Source: Thermoplasmata archaeon
Lineage (GTDB): Archaea; Thermoplasmatota; Thermoplasmata; Lutacidiplasmatales; UBA184
Assembly: GCA_022749845.1 (NCBI GenBank)
Contig: JAKIWX010000004.1
Span: 1-44,691 of the forward strand
Direction: 5' to 3'
DNA length: 44,691 bases
Shown: positions 8,057 to 17,366 of the stretch, one piece after another
Layout of the letters: every line of letters begins with the position of its first letter
Numbering within the stretch: position 1 is the stretch's first letter
Program-made: the position numbers and the translations under genes
The notes under the pieces: generated by a model
The model's input: the letters and a program-made list of their open reading frames with translations, nothing else
What the model was told of the DNA's origin: nothing
The model's database searches: none

Positions 8057-11000
8057 ATGGCCGAGTCCTCCCAGCCCGTCCTCTTCCAGAGCGGTCGGTA
8101 TGTCATTCACAAGAAGCTGGGAGAAGGCGGGAAAGGGATCGTCTACAAGGCGCTGGACACCCAGCTCGACCGCGTCGTGGCCATCAAACTGCTCAAAATC
8201 GAGGGTCTCGACGAGGAAGCGCTGCAACGGTTCCGGAACGAGGCCCAACTCGCCGCACGGCTCACACACGCGAACATCGTGGCCGTCTACGACATCGGTG
8301 CCGAAGCCGGACGCCCGTTCCAGGTGATGGAGCTCGTCGATGGCCAGAGCCTGCGAGGTCTGCTCAGCTCCAGCCAGGGACCGCTCGCCTTCCCTCGCGC
8401 GCTCGAAATCGCACGGGACGTCGCCCGAGCGCTCGCCTTCGCCCACGGCAAGGGGGTGCTCCACCGGGACGTGAAACCGGAGAACATCATGCTGGCGTCC
8501 GACGGCACCGTGAAGCTGATGGACTTCGGTCTGGCCCGCGCCTTCGACCGACCGAGGCTCACCGCGCCGGGCACGATGGTCGGAACGCCTTCCTACATGG
8601 CGCCCGAAAACGCCTTGGGAAAAGAGTCGGACGAACGCTCCGACCTCTACTCGCTGGGGGCGGTCTTCTACGAGATGGCCACGGGCCGGCCCCTGTTCCG
8701 CTCAGAGGATTCGCTCAAGGTGATCTACAGTCACATCCACGACGAGCCGGCGCTCCCCTCTCGGGTCAATCCCCGACTGCCGACCGCCGTGGACCACGTC
8801 CTCCTCCGGCTCCTCGCGAAGAACCCAGGGGAACGATACGCCTCGGCCGGCGACCTGGAACGGGCGCTCACGGCAATCGGGAAAGTGTCACTCCCCCCCG
8901 AGAGCGTCGAGCCCCCAGGCCCGACGAGTACCACCCTCTCCCCGCTCCCGCACCAGGCAACTCCGGAGGGGCAGCGGATCCCGACGCCAGAAATCGGGCG
9001 CTCCCTGCCCCTGGTCGGACGGGAGGCGGAGGTGGCGAGCCTCAAAGGGTTCGTGGACCAGGTGCTGCGCGGCGACGGAGTGACGGTGCTGATCGCCGGG
9101 GAGGCCGGCATCGGGAAGAGCCGGGTCACGGACGAGATGCGTTCCTACGCCGTCCTTCGCGGACTCAGGACTCTCGTCGGACACTGCCACGAACGTGAGC
9201 GCAGCGCGCCGTACTACCCGTGGATCCAGATGATCCGTGCGTTTGTGGCCGACGCACCCGCGGCCGAGGTGGCCCGACTGTGCGGACCGAACGCGGCCGA
9301 CTTGGCCAAACTCGTCCCGGAGATCGGCGAGAAGGTCCGACTGGTCGCTCCCTCGGAGGCTCCGGACTCGCCCGAATCTCAGCGACTGCGCATGTTCGAC
9401 GCCGTCACTCGGTTCTTCGTCGAGGCATCGCAGCAATCCCCTCTCCTCCTCGATGTCTGCGACCTACATTCGGGGGATTCGGCGTCGGTCGAACTGTTTC
9501 GCCACTTCGCCCGGGGCCTCCCGAGGCACTTCCTCCTGCTCGTCGCCACCTACCGGGACGTCGAAATCGAGGAGGGCAGCACCGTCGCCCGCGTCTTGGA
9601 CGACCTCCACCGAGAGCGACTCAGCCACGTCGTGGCGCTAAAGCGACTATCGAGGGCGGAGGTCGAGCGGATGATCGGGGCGCTCTTCGACCAACCGGTC
9701 ACCCCGGAATTCCTCGACAAGGTCTACGAGCGAACGGGAGGGAACCCGTTCTTTGTGGAGGAGGTGCTTCGCTCGCTGGTCGAGGAAGGGATCCTGTTCC
9801 GGGTCGGCGACCGGTGGGAGCGCAAGTCGATCTCGGAAGTGAGTATTCCTTCCAGCGTGCGCGCGGTAGTGGCGCGAAGGCTGGAGCGTCTCAGCGACGC
9901 GACGCAGACCTTGCTGCGGGTGGCGGCCATCCTGGGGAACGAATTCACCTCGGAGGCGCTCGAGGAGACGAGCGGGGTGAACGAAGGTCGCGTCGTCGAG
10001 GCCATCGAACAGGGGCTGCGCCATCGCCTGCTCCGTGAGGAACGTCTCAGCGCCGGCCGAGTCGCCTACCGCTTCACCGACCCCCAGGTGCGCGACGTAC
10101 TGTACGACCAGACCTCGAGCATCCGTCGGCGTCGCTACCACCGACGGGCCGCCGAGGTCCTGGAAAGGTCGGCCGGCGCCCGGGCGGAGCAGGTCGCCGG
10201 GGAGCTGGCCCATCACTACCTGCTCGGCGGAGCGGTCGAGCAGTCGTTCCGATACTCGGGCCTCGCCGCCCGCCGCGCCGCCCGAATCTACGCGCACGAG
10301 GAAGCGATCCACCACTATCAGACCGCGCTCGAGCTGATGGACGAACTCCATCCGCCCGCGGAAGCGACCGAAAGCGAACCGGTTTCAGAACGCGCCCGGT
10401 TGCACGCGGAGCTCTCGATGGAACAGACCTTCCTGGGTCAGTGGGCCGGCGCGGAGACCAATGCGAACGCCGCCGCCCGGCTCTTTGAACGGGTCGGCGA
10501 CCGAGCGGCGGCGGGGCTGAGCCTCCTTCACGCCGGAGAGATCATCTACTTCGAGCTGCATCGGGGAGAGGAAGGACTCGCCAAGCTACTGCAGGCGCGC
10601 ACCATCCTCGAGAACGAGCCGGAGAACCGGTCGCACGCGGAACTCTGCTTGAGCCTCGGCTACATCGCCGAGAACACCGAAGCCCCCCAGCTGCCGTCCA
10701 GTCGGGCGCTGATGGAACGGGCCCTCGCGATCGCCCGCGCGACGGGCTCGGTCGACGTCGAGGTCCGGACCCTGGTCGCTCTGACCGGACTCGAACCGCT
10801 CTCGGACGCCGACCGAGTACGCAGCGGTCTGGCCAGCGCATTGGCGCTCGCTCAGAAGGCCGACAGCACGGAGGGCCCGTTCGTACTCCACAGCCTCGCC
10901 TGGGTCCAGCTGGTGATGGAGGGAGATTCCACCGCGGCGCTCGGAACGATCGACGAAGGATTGCGCTGGAGCCGCCGGACCCGGGACCGGACCTCGGAGG

Positions 11001-11779
11001 CGAGCTTCGAGGGGACCCTCCTTCCGGCCGCCCTGACGATCAGCGGCGAGCTCGACCGCGCCGAAGCGAACCTCGCGACCCGACGTGCGAGCGGTGCCGA
11101 GCCCTCGGGCTGGACCGACCTCGTCGAATCGAGAATCGCTCTGACCCGGGGGGACCTGGACCGAGCGGCCGCTCTGCTGGACCGCTGGAGAAAGGCGACC
11201 CCACCGGGGGCTCGTTGGCACGACCGACTCTGGCAGGGGTACCTCGAAGGCGAACTCGAGGAGGAGCGGGGGGACTCTGTGCGAGCGCTAGCCGTGATGG
11301 AACCCGCGATCCGGCTCGCCGAACAGAAGGGGTATCCGGCGTTTCGGGCGTTGGTCTACAGCCTCCTGCTCGCCCGGGCGATTCAGGTGACCCTTCGGCT
11401 GGGAGAGGTGGGGGAGGCAGGGGAGGCGGAACGCCGGGTCGCGTCGTACCGGGAGCCTCTCGACCGGATCGCGCTTCAGATCCCGAATGCGGCCACCGAA
11501 GCGCTTGCCCTGCGGTCCCGTGGCATCTGGGAGAATCATCGGGGCGAGACTCGCGAGGCGATCCAAACGCTCGAGGCATCGGTCGCGCGGTGGAGGCAAA
11601 CCCGATGGCCTCACGAGCTCGGAGAGACCCTCTACTCGCTGGGCACGGCCTACCACAAGGCCGGAGACCGTGCCGGCGCTGCCCGCGCGTTTAACGAGGC
11701 GTTGGACGTTTTCACGCGGCTCAAGGCGAGGCGGGACATTGAACGGGTACTCGGGCGCAAAGCGCTCCTGCAGGCCTAG
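8057..11779 (+). CDS. PknK-like Ser/Thr protein kinase fused to AAA-type ATPase and TPR-like repeats
   Basis: Kinase LGEGGKGIVYKA, VAIK, HRDVKPEN, DFG, APE; ATPase VGREAE, Walker A AGEAGIGKS; helical repeats to the C-terminus. ATG at 8057 is in frame with the kinase domain. Confidence 0.88.
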   Translation: MAESSQPVLFQSGRYVIHKKLGEGGKGIVYKALDTQLDRVVAIKLLKIEGLDEEALQRFRNEAQLAARLTHANIVAVYDIGAEAGRPFQVMELVDGQSLRGLLSSSQGPLAFPRALEIARDVARALAFAHGKGVLHRDVKPENIMLASDGTVKLMDFGLARAFDRPRLTAPGTMVGTPSYMAPENALGKESDERSDLYSLGAVFYEMATGRPLFRSEDSLKVIYSHIHDEPALPSRVNPRLPTAVDHVLLRLLAKNPGERYASAGDLERALTAIGKVSLPPESVEPPGPTSTTLSPLPHQATPEGQRIPTPEIGRSLPLVGREAEVASLKGFVDQVLRGDGVTVLIAGEAGIGKSRVTDEMRSYAVLRGLRTLVGHCHERERSAPYYPWIQMIRAFVADAPAAEVARLCGPNAADLAKLVPEIGEKVRLVAPSEAPDSPESQRLRMFDAVTRFFVEASQQSPLLLDVCDLHSGDSASVELFRHFARGLPRHFLLLVATYRDVEIEEGSTVARVLDDLHRERLSHVVALKRLSRAEVERMIGALFDQPVTPEFLDKVYERTGGNPFFVEEVLRSLVEEGILFRVGDRWERKSISEVSIPSSVRAVVARRLERLSDATQTLLRVAAILGNEFTSEALEETSGVNEGRVVEAIEQGLRHRLLREERLSAGRVAYRFTDPQVRDVLYDQTSSIRRRRYHRRAAEVLERSAGARAEQVAGELAHHYLLGGAVEQSFRYSGLAARRAARIYAHEEAIHHYQTALELMDELHPPAEATESEPVSERARLHAELSMEQTFLGQWAGAETNANAAARLFERVGDRAAAGLSLLHAGEIIYFELHRGEEGLAKLLQARTILENEPENRSHAELCLSLGYIAENTEAPQLPSSRALMERALAIARATGSVDVEVRTLVALTGLEPLSDADRVRSGLASALALAQKADSTEGPFVLHSLAWVQLVMEGDSTAALGTIDEGLRWSRRTRDRTSEASFEGTLLPAALTISGELDRAEANLATRRASGAEPSGWTDLVESRIALTRGDLDRAAALLDRWRKATPPGARWHDRLWQGYLEGELEEERGDSVRALAVMEPAIRLAEQKGYPAFRALVYSLLLARAIQVTLRLGEVGEAGEAERRVASYREPLDRIALQIPNAATEALALRSRGIWENHRGETREAIQTLEASVARWRQTRWPHELGETLYSLGTAYHKAGDRAGAARAFNEALDVFTRLKARRDIERVLGRKALLQA

Positions 11780-11854
11780 GGCAGGCCCTTCTCGGATCGT
11801 CCATCGCCGCCGTACCGGCCGGCGCTCGCGGGGCAAGCGCCCCCGGTTCACGGC

Positions 11855-12241
11855 ATGTTTAACTATGCTCCTCACCTGAACACCGACGTGCCGCAATTCG
11901 CGATCGTCTTCCCCGTCCTCCCCGGAAAACGGGAGGCGCTCCGAACGTTCCTTCAGGAGCTCTCGGGGCCCCGATATGCGGAGTACGACGCGTCGTCGAA
12001 GCGGTGGGGGTTCGAGAAGGACACCTGGTTCCTGCAGACCACCCCTCAGGGGGTTCTGGTCATCTACTACGGGGAAGGCGTGGACATTCCGAAGGCCATG
12101 CGAGACTGGGCGTCGGGCCGAGACCCGTTCGACGTCTGGATGAAGCACCAGTTGAAGGAGATCACTGGCATCGACTTCAACCAGCCCTCGGACGCCCCCT
12201 GGCCGGAGCAGATTCACCGCTACGGCTTCGACGATCGCTGA
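11855..12241 (+). CDS. Small conserved protein, possibly DUF6176-like
   Basis: FPVLPGKREALRTFLQELSG...WGFEKDTWFLQTTPQGVLVIYYGEG; dimeric alpha/beta-barrel-like pattern recalled from family knowledge. Confidence 0.55.
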   Translation: MFNYAPHLNTDVPQFAIVFPVLPGKREALRTFLQELSGPRYAEYDASSKRWGFEKDTWFLQTTPQGVLVIYYGEGVDIPKAMRDWASGRDPFDVWMKHQLKEITGIDFNQPSDAPWPEQIHRYGFDDR

Positions 12242-12309
12242 GTGTTCGGCGGCGCGACCTCCCAGATAGCCCGACGCAACTTGGCCGCGGCGGCGACCCG
12301 GGCGGTGGT

Positions 12310-12630
12310 TCAGCCCCGACCACTCACGCTAACGGAGGTCCAACCGCTGCTATGGATGCACACCGAGCTCCCAGCGTAGTTCGCCGAGATCGTGACGGAG
12401 CCGACCGTGTCGTCGAACGTCTGCCAAGCCAGGGAGCACTGGCCGGAGCTGAGGGTGCAGACTCCGTGACTCGTGAAGGTCCCGAGCCCGGCGGCCAAGA
12501 GGCGGATCTTTCCCTTCGGGACATTCGAGCTGCTGCTTAGGTTCGCGACCTTGGTAGCGCAGGTCGTATTCGCAGGGACGGTGAGGCTCGTGGCCCTGCA
12601 GGAGACTGAGGTGCGGTCACACTCGATGCG
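12310..12630 (-). pseudogene. C-terminal remnant of an Ig-like-domain surface protein (no start codon or upstream part)
   Basis: Minus-strand translation ...TSVSCRATSLTVPANTTCATKVANLSSSSNVPKGKIRLLAAGLGTFTSHGVCTLSSGQCSLAWQTFDDTVGSVTISANYAGSSVCIHSSGWTSVSVSGRG* fits the Cys-containing bacterial/archaeal Ig-like repeat pattern. Confidence 0.55.
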
Positions 12631-12690
12631 ATCTCCCGCGGCCTTCCCTTGCCGTGAGAACGAATCTCACCACCCAATGCTTCGAGCGGG

Positions 12691-12705
12691 TCCCGGCGGG
12701 CCCGT
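12691..12705 (+). repeat. tRNA-Arg 3'-end direct repeat, copy A
   Basis: tcccggcgggcccgt, 15/15 identity to 7630-7644, with ttcga upstream. Confidence 0.8.
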
Positions 12706-12757
12706 GTTCCTTCTCCTCCCGGACCTCGAATTGGCGGGCCGGGTAGACTGGCACAAT

Positions 12758-12763
12758 TATATG
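12758..12763 (+). promoter_or_regulatory. Candidate TATA box of the toxin-antitoxin operon
   Basis: ttatat 27 nt upstream of ATG 12785. Confidence 0.45.
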
Positions 12764-12784
12764 GCCAATTGGCATGGCGCGGGG

Positions 12785-13003
12785 ATGAACTCCGACACGA
12801 GTCCGACCACTATCACTGTCCCTGAGTTCGTACGCCGTGCGCTCAAGAAGTACAAGACCCCCGGGAAGACGTACGGGGACGTCATTCTGGAGTTCATCGA
12901 GGAGTACCCCTCGGCCGAGTTCCTCGCGGAAATGGAACGGAGGCTTCGAGAGGAGAAGCGGTACCCGATGGAGCAGGTACTTCGCGAAGCTGGCCTCGAG
13001 TAG
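12785..13003 (+). CDS. Putative antitoxin (RelB/VapB or DUF7557-like)
   Basis: MNSDTSPTTITVPEFVRRALKKYKTPGKTYGDVILEFIEEYPSAEFLAEMERRLREEKRYPMEQVLREAGLE, directly upstream of a RelE/ParE-type gene. Confidence 0.65.
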   Translation: MNSDTSPTTITVPEFVRRALKKYKTPGKTYGDVILEFIEEYPSAEFLAEMERRLREEKRYPMEQVLREAGLE

Positions 13004-13008
13004 AGGCG

Positions 13009-13290
13009 GTGCCGGACTATCGGATTGAGGCGACGGAATCGGCTCGCCGCGAATTCCTGCGACTGCCGCCCGACGTGCAGATTTCATTCCGCTCCGGTTT
13101 CCTCCTCATCGGAAAGAGTCCCTTCAGGCGACGGGCGGGTCTTGACCTCCACCAACTCAAAGGAGGGCGGGGTCTGTGGACGATGAGGGTCCGTTCCTGG
13201 CGCGGGCTGTACCGGGCGGATGGACTCAACGTCATCTTTGTTGCTTTTCGGCCGCGCGCTTCTGCCTACCGAGATCTGGCCTCGATCTGA
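13009..13290 (+). CDS. RelE/ParE-superfamily toxin
   Basis: YRIEATESARREFLRLPPDVQ...LHQLKGGRGLWTMRVRSWRGLYRADGLNVIFVAFRPRASAYRDL; GTG start 5 nt after the antitoxin. Confidence 0.72.
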   Translation: MPDYRIEATESARREFLRLPPDVQISFRSGFLLIGKSPFRRRAGLDLHQLKGGRGLWTMRVRSWRGLYRADGLNVIFVAFRPRASAYRDLASI

Positions 13291-13480
13291 TCCGGGCGGG
13301 GGCGCCGGTCTCGGCCCCCCGAACTGCCCCCGGGTCAGCTGGAACCCCGAAGATGGTCGCTTCCCCGCTGGAGGTCTCGGCCCTTCCAACGGACCCCCGC
13401 TTCTTCCCTCTCTCTACCGATTCTTCCGACCGCCTCGCTCGTCGATAGCACGAGTCCAGATGCCCCACCCTTTCGGCGGC

Positions 13481-13495
13481 TCCCGGCGGGCCCGT
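13481..13495 (+). repeat. tRNA-Arg 3'-end direct repeat, copy B
   Basis: tcccggcgggcccgt, 15/15 identity to 7630-7644. Confidence 0.8.
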
Positions 13496-13779
13496 CTAAC
13501 ACTTCGTCTACGTTTCCTGACGGGCCGAGCGGACGATTCGGAGTTCGGAAGGAGCGGGGCGATGACCCGGACGCTGCCACCGATCGAGCGCTCCTCAGGA
13601 GGGAACTGGCGGCTTGAATCCCCTCGGAAGTGTGTCGATTCCGTTCCTATTCGTACCCGGGCCCGAATACGTGGTCCGTGGATGGAGGGGAGCCCGCCCC
13701 CGATGGTGGGGACCCGAGGCGGCCACCGCGAGATGCGATCTCGATCGACCCCATAGATAGCTTTCCGAAAAGGAGATGC

Positions 13780-14364
13780 ATGAGCTCGACTCCGATGAGG
13801 ACGGGATCGATGGACGAGAACGACGAGCTGCCGGAACTTGTCCTGCCGATGGAGTCTCGAGACAATTGCCGTGGATCGCCTTCGGCACAGTATTCCCTTG
13901 TGGAGTATGGCGACTACCTGGCTCCCCACTCCCGGCACGTGCGAGTCGCGGTGATCGAACTGGTCCAGGAGCTGGGGAACCACCTCTGCTTCGTCTTCCG
14001 TAACTTCCCCCAGCCGGGCCTCCACCCGCTCTCCCGACCGGCCGCGGAGGCCGCCGAAGCCGCCGGTCTTCAGGGGAAGTTCTGGCTGATGCACGACCGA
14101 CTCTTTTCCCGACAGGATGAGCTTTCGGGCGAGGTGATTCGGGAGATCGCGCGTGGGCTTCCGGTCGAGATGAAACGCTTCGAGCGAGACCTTTCCTCCG
14201 GGGCTGCCGCACGACGTGTGGAGGAGGACCTAGAGAGCGCGGAAGGGGCGGGGGTAGGCGCCGCCCCGACCTTCTTCGTCAACGGGAGGCTCCGTGTAGG
14301 ACAGTACGAGTTTCTCCCGTTGCTGAAAGCTCTGAAGGGGTCCCGGGCCGAGGATACCTCGTAA
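13780..14364 (+). CDS. DsbA-like thioredoxin-fold protein lacking the CxxC active site
   Basis: SLVEYGDYLAPHSRHVRVAVIELVQELGNHLCFVFRNFPQPGLHPLSRPAAEAAEAAGLQGKFWLMHDRLFS...GVGAAPTFFVNGRL; AAGGAG Shine-Dalgarno upstream of ATG 13780. Confidence 0.78.
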   Translation: MSSTPMRTGSMDENDELPELVLPMESRDNCRGSPSAQYSLVEYGDYLAPHSRHVRVAVIELVQELGNHLCFVFRNFPQPGLHPLSRPAAEAAEAAGLQGKFWLMHDRLFSRQDELSGEVIREIARGLPVEMKRFERDLSSGAAARRVEEDLESAEGAGVGAAPTFFVNGRLRVGQYEFLPLLKALKGSRAEDTS

Positions 14365-14490
14365 GGCACGAGCGCGGCTCCAGAAAACGAGGGCAGGCCC
14401 GCTTGGGGATCCCATCGAGGAGGTGCCCAATGAACGACGATACGACAGAGGCCCTTCCAACGAATCTGTTCGAGTGACGGGCCATTCGAG

Positions 14491-14504
14491 TCCCGGCGGG
14501 CCGT
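14491..14504 (+). repeat. tRNA-Arg 3'-end direct repeat, copy C (1-nt deletion)
   Basis: ttcgag-tcccggcgggcc-gt matches the tRNA T-loop, T-stem and acceptor (ttcgaa-tcccggcgggcccgt). Confidence 0.7.
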
Positions 14505-14567
14505 TCATCGAAACATGGGCGCACTCCCCGACAGACTCTGTCCTGTCCGGCGTTGGGGGTCTCGGCG

Positions 14568-15350
14568 TTACCGCGCGTGCTCCTGGAGGAACGGGAGGGC
14601 ATGGGGGAGCGCCAGATCGCTGCGATAGAACACGCCGAGGTGTCCGACGCCCGGAATCCGCACCATGCGGGCCGTCGGCAGCGCCTGGACGGTCCGTTCC
14701 GTCTCCCGATTCAGATCCTCCTTCTCCCCTGTCAACAGCAAGATGGGGCACCGTGTGCGCTCGAGGACCGCGCGCGGTCCGGGCCAAGCCAGCCAAGCGA
14801 CCCCGTCCAGAGCGTGCATGAGCGGGTCCCCCGACCGAACGTTCTCGTCGATCGCGTCGGGGAACCGGTCGTTCTCGGCGGCCATCCGCGCGTCCACCTC
14901 GTGACGAACCCCACCGCGGGCGACATCCAGCTCGACCTCCGAGCGCTCGTCGACCGGGGGAAGTTCGTTCAAGTTTCGGAGCCGAAGCCCACCGGTGCCC
15001 ACGAGGGCTCGCAGACGGGTAGGGTGAGCTCCGCCGAATGCGATACCCACGAGAATGCCGCTAGAGTACCCCCAGAAGGCCGAGGACTCCTCGCCGACAT
15101 CGTCGAGAACGGCCCGTACATCCTCCACGAACCATTCCATGCGGTGCGCCTCGACGGTGGTGGGACGGTCGCTCCTCCCTCGCCCACGCTGGTCGATGAG
15201 GATCGTCCGGTATCCCCTCAGACCTTCGACGTATCCCGCGTGGCGCCAGATGGAGAGGTCGCCTCCCGCACCCGTGTGAACGACGACGGCCGGACCATCG
15301 CCTTCGACCTCGTAGTGGATCCGCACTCCTCCGTCGGAGACGCTCGGCAT
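14568..15350 (-). CDS. Alpha/beta hydrolase
   Basis: IHYEVEGDGPAVVVHTGAGGDLSIWRHAGYVEGL..DQRGRGRSDRP..GYSSG nucleophile elbow..CPILLLTGEKED..IPGVGHLGVFY. Confidence 0.85.
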   Translation of the reverse strand: MPSVSDGGVRIHYEVEGDGPAVVVHTGAGGDLSIWRHAGYVEGLRGYRTILIDQRGRGRSDRPTTVEAHRMEWFVEDVRAVLDDVGEESSAFWGYSSGILVGIAFGGAHPTRLRALVGTGGLRLRNLNELPPVDERSEVELDVARGGVRHEVDARMAAENDRFPDAIDENVRSGDPLMHALDGVAWLAWPGPRAVLERTRCPILLLTGEKEDLNRETERTVQALPTARMVRIPGVGHLGVFYRSDLALPHALPFLQEHAR

Positions 15351-15439
15351 CGAGCTGCAACCCCCGCCTCGGCGCCCGCGGACGCCGAGACTGCCTTCGG
15401 GAGAAGACGCAGCATCATCAGGTTTCGGAACGCGCGGAG

Positions 15440-16237
15440 TCAGGGCGGAGCGTAGGCGCAGCCGGAGGCCGGGGCAGGGCAGTCGGAGGCGACCGCCGGT
15501 TTCGCGACCGCGCTCAGGAAGAAGGAGTAGGGGAAGCTGGGCGGGAACGACGTCGAGCTCCCCACGTAGCGCCCCTGGACGTCGAAGTACGAGCGGAAGG
15601 CGGCTTGGCCCTGACAGTTCGTGCCGCATCCGTCGCAGACCTCGGGATTCGAGCTGTCCGCCTGGGGATCGACCGTCATCTCCGCGAGCTCATGGCTCAC
15701 CGCTTCCGCGTACACATCCTGCGCGTCGTCGACCGTCAGGCCGACGCCGAGGAGATTCACGAAGCTGTAGGGAATCGAGGAGCGACCGTGGTAGCCGAGC
15801 ACTCCGATGCCTCCGCTCTCCTTCGCGTCCCTATTCACCACGCCGGGAGGGTTCAACACGAGGATCGCTGCGTTCGGGCCGAGGGACGCAGCTTGCGTCA
15901 TCGCGTCGACCCACTGTTGGAGTTGTGCGTCGGCGTAGCTCCCCCCGGTCACGGTGACGGACCGCCGCGGGAGCGGGTTCCCAACCGTCACGGCGGCCGC
16001 ACCGTACTGCCGCGCGTAGGCAGAGACCGGAGACGCAGCCCGCAGCAGGTAGGCTTGCACGGTGGCGAGGTCGGCGGGCGCGAGCGACCACGGGCCGCCG
16101 GCTCCCGTGAACTCTAGGTCGGCAAGGTACACCGTACCCTGGAAGAGCCCAGTTGCCGGGGCGGCGACCGCCGGGAGCGTCGCGGCGGAGCGCTGCGCGC
16201 GCTTCCACCGCCGAGTGACGCAAATGCGCCCGCTCAT
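15440..16237 (-). CDS. Putative secreted metallopeptidase-like protein (HExxE motif)
   Basis: VYAEAVSHELAEMTVDPQADSSNPEVCDGCGTNC; start uncertain. Confidence 0.5.
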   Translation of the reverse strand: MSGRICVTRRWKRAQRSAATLPAVAAPATGLFQGTVYLADLEFTGAGGPWSLAPADLATVQAYLLRAASPVSAYARQYGAAAVTVGNPLPRRSVTVTGGSYADAQLQQWVDAMTQAASLGPNAAILVLNPPGVVNRDAKESGGIGVLGYHGRSSIPYSFVNLLGVGLTVDDAQDVYAEAVSHELAEMTVDPQADSSNPEVCDGCGTNCQGQAAFRSYFDVQGRYVGSSTSFPPSFPYSFFLSAVAKPAVASDCPAPASGCAYAPP

Positions 16238-16313
16238 GGGCGACTCAAGGCGGATACTCGTGGTCCCCGGCCGCTCGACGATCCCACCGCCGGGCCGGGG
16301 GTACCCGCCATGC

Positions 16314-17366
16314 TCAGATCGCCGCGAACGGGCGGGGAGGCGAGGAAAGATCGAACGCCTCGACAAAGTCGTTCGCGGCAGCGTCGCGGGTGGAGAGCGG
16401 TGCGAGGCCGAAGCGCGTCTCGATGAACTTCAGGATCGAGGTGTGGTCGTTCACGACGTGGTCGATGAAGCCGTTTCGCGCGTACGGGGAGACGACGAGG
16501 CACGGTACGCGGAAGCCGTAGCCGAAGGCGTCGACGGCGGGGGGCGCCACGTGGTCGTAGAATCCCCCGAAATCATCCCAGGTGACGAAGACCGCGACGC
16601 CGGGCCAGTACGGGCTGGTCCCCAGCGCGTTCACGACATCCGTGGCGACCGAGTCCTGGCCCGCCTGGACGTTCTGCGGCGGATGCTCGGTGCCGCCGGG
16701 CGCTCCGATGATCCAGCTGACCGAGGGGAGCGCGCCGCTCCTCAGGTCCGCGGAGAACTGACGGGCCGTGGCGAACTTGGACTTCGCCGCAGGGTGGTCC
16801 TGGATGTACGCGAACCGCTCAAGCCACGTGGTGAATCCGTAGACCTTCCAGGAGACACCCACCGCGTCCAGGCTCTGAAAGACGGGGGGGAACGGGAGCC
16901 GCGCCGGTACCCGGTCGTCCCGAAGTCCTCCGCAGTTCCCAGCGACGAGGAAGAGGTGGTTCGGCGCGCTCTCCGTCATCGCCGAGGTGAAGTACCGGTC
17001 GCAGAGCACGTAGCGGTCGGCCGCAGCCCAGTAGTGAGGGAGGTCGGATCCATCGAAGTAGGCCATCGTGGTCGGGCTCCCCTCGGAGTACACGAACCCG
17101 TCCATCGCTCCCGAGTTGAAGTCGGCATGCGCCGAGTTCCAGTTGTGGTTCAGGTCGACGGGCTTGAGGGTCGGGCTGTGCGACGGCGCTACGGTGGGCG
17201 GACCGCCCGCGACGGCCGGCACTCGGATTCCTTTCCCGGCGGTGCCGTCGCCCCGCGCGTACGTGCCGAAGTAGTTGTCGTAGGTGTGGTTCTCCTGCAG
17301 CACCACCACTACCCGGTCGATCGGGGAAGGTGGACTCGGGGACGCAGGGCCGAGGCGCGCGGGCAT
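16314..17366 (-). CDS. Phosphoesterase / phospholipase C family (PF04185-like)
   Basis: [24 protein letters not shown]...[14 protein letters not shown]...[17 protein letters not shown]...[36 protein letters not shown]. Confidence 0.88.
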   Translation of the reverse strand: MPARLGPASPSPPSPIDRVVVVLQENHTYDNYFGTYARGDGTAGKGIRVPAVAGGPPTVAPSHSPTLKPVDLNHNWNSAHADFNSGAMDGFVYSEGSPTTMAYFDGSDLPHYWAAADRYVLCDRYFTSAMTESAPNHLFLVAGNCGGLRDDRVPARLPFPPVFQSLDAVGVSWKVYGFTTWLERFAYIQDHPAAKSKFATARQFSADLRSGALPSVSWIIGAPGGTEHPPQNVQAGQDSVATDVVNALGTSPYWPGVAVFVTWDDFGGFYDHVAPPAVDAFGYGFRVPCLVVSPYARNGFIDHVVNDHTSILKFIETRFGLAPLSTRDAAANDFVEAFDLSSPPRPFAAI

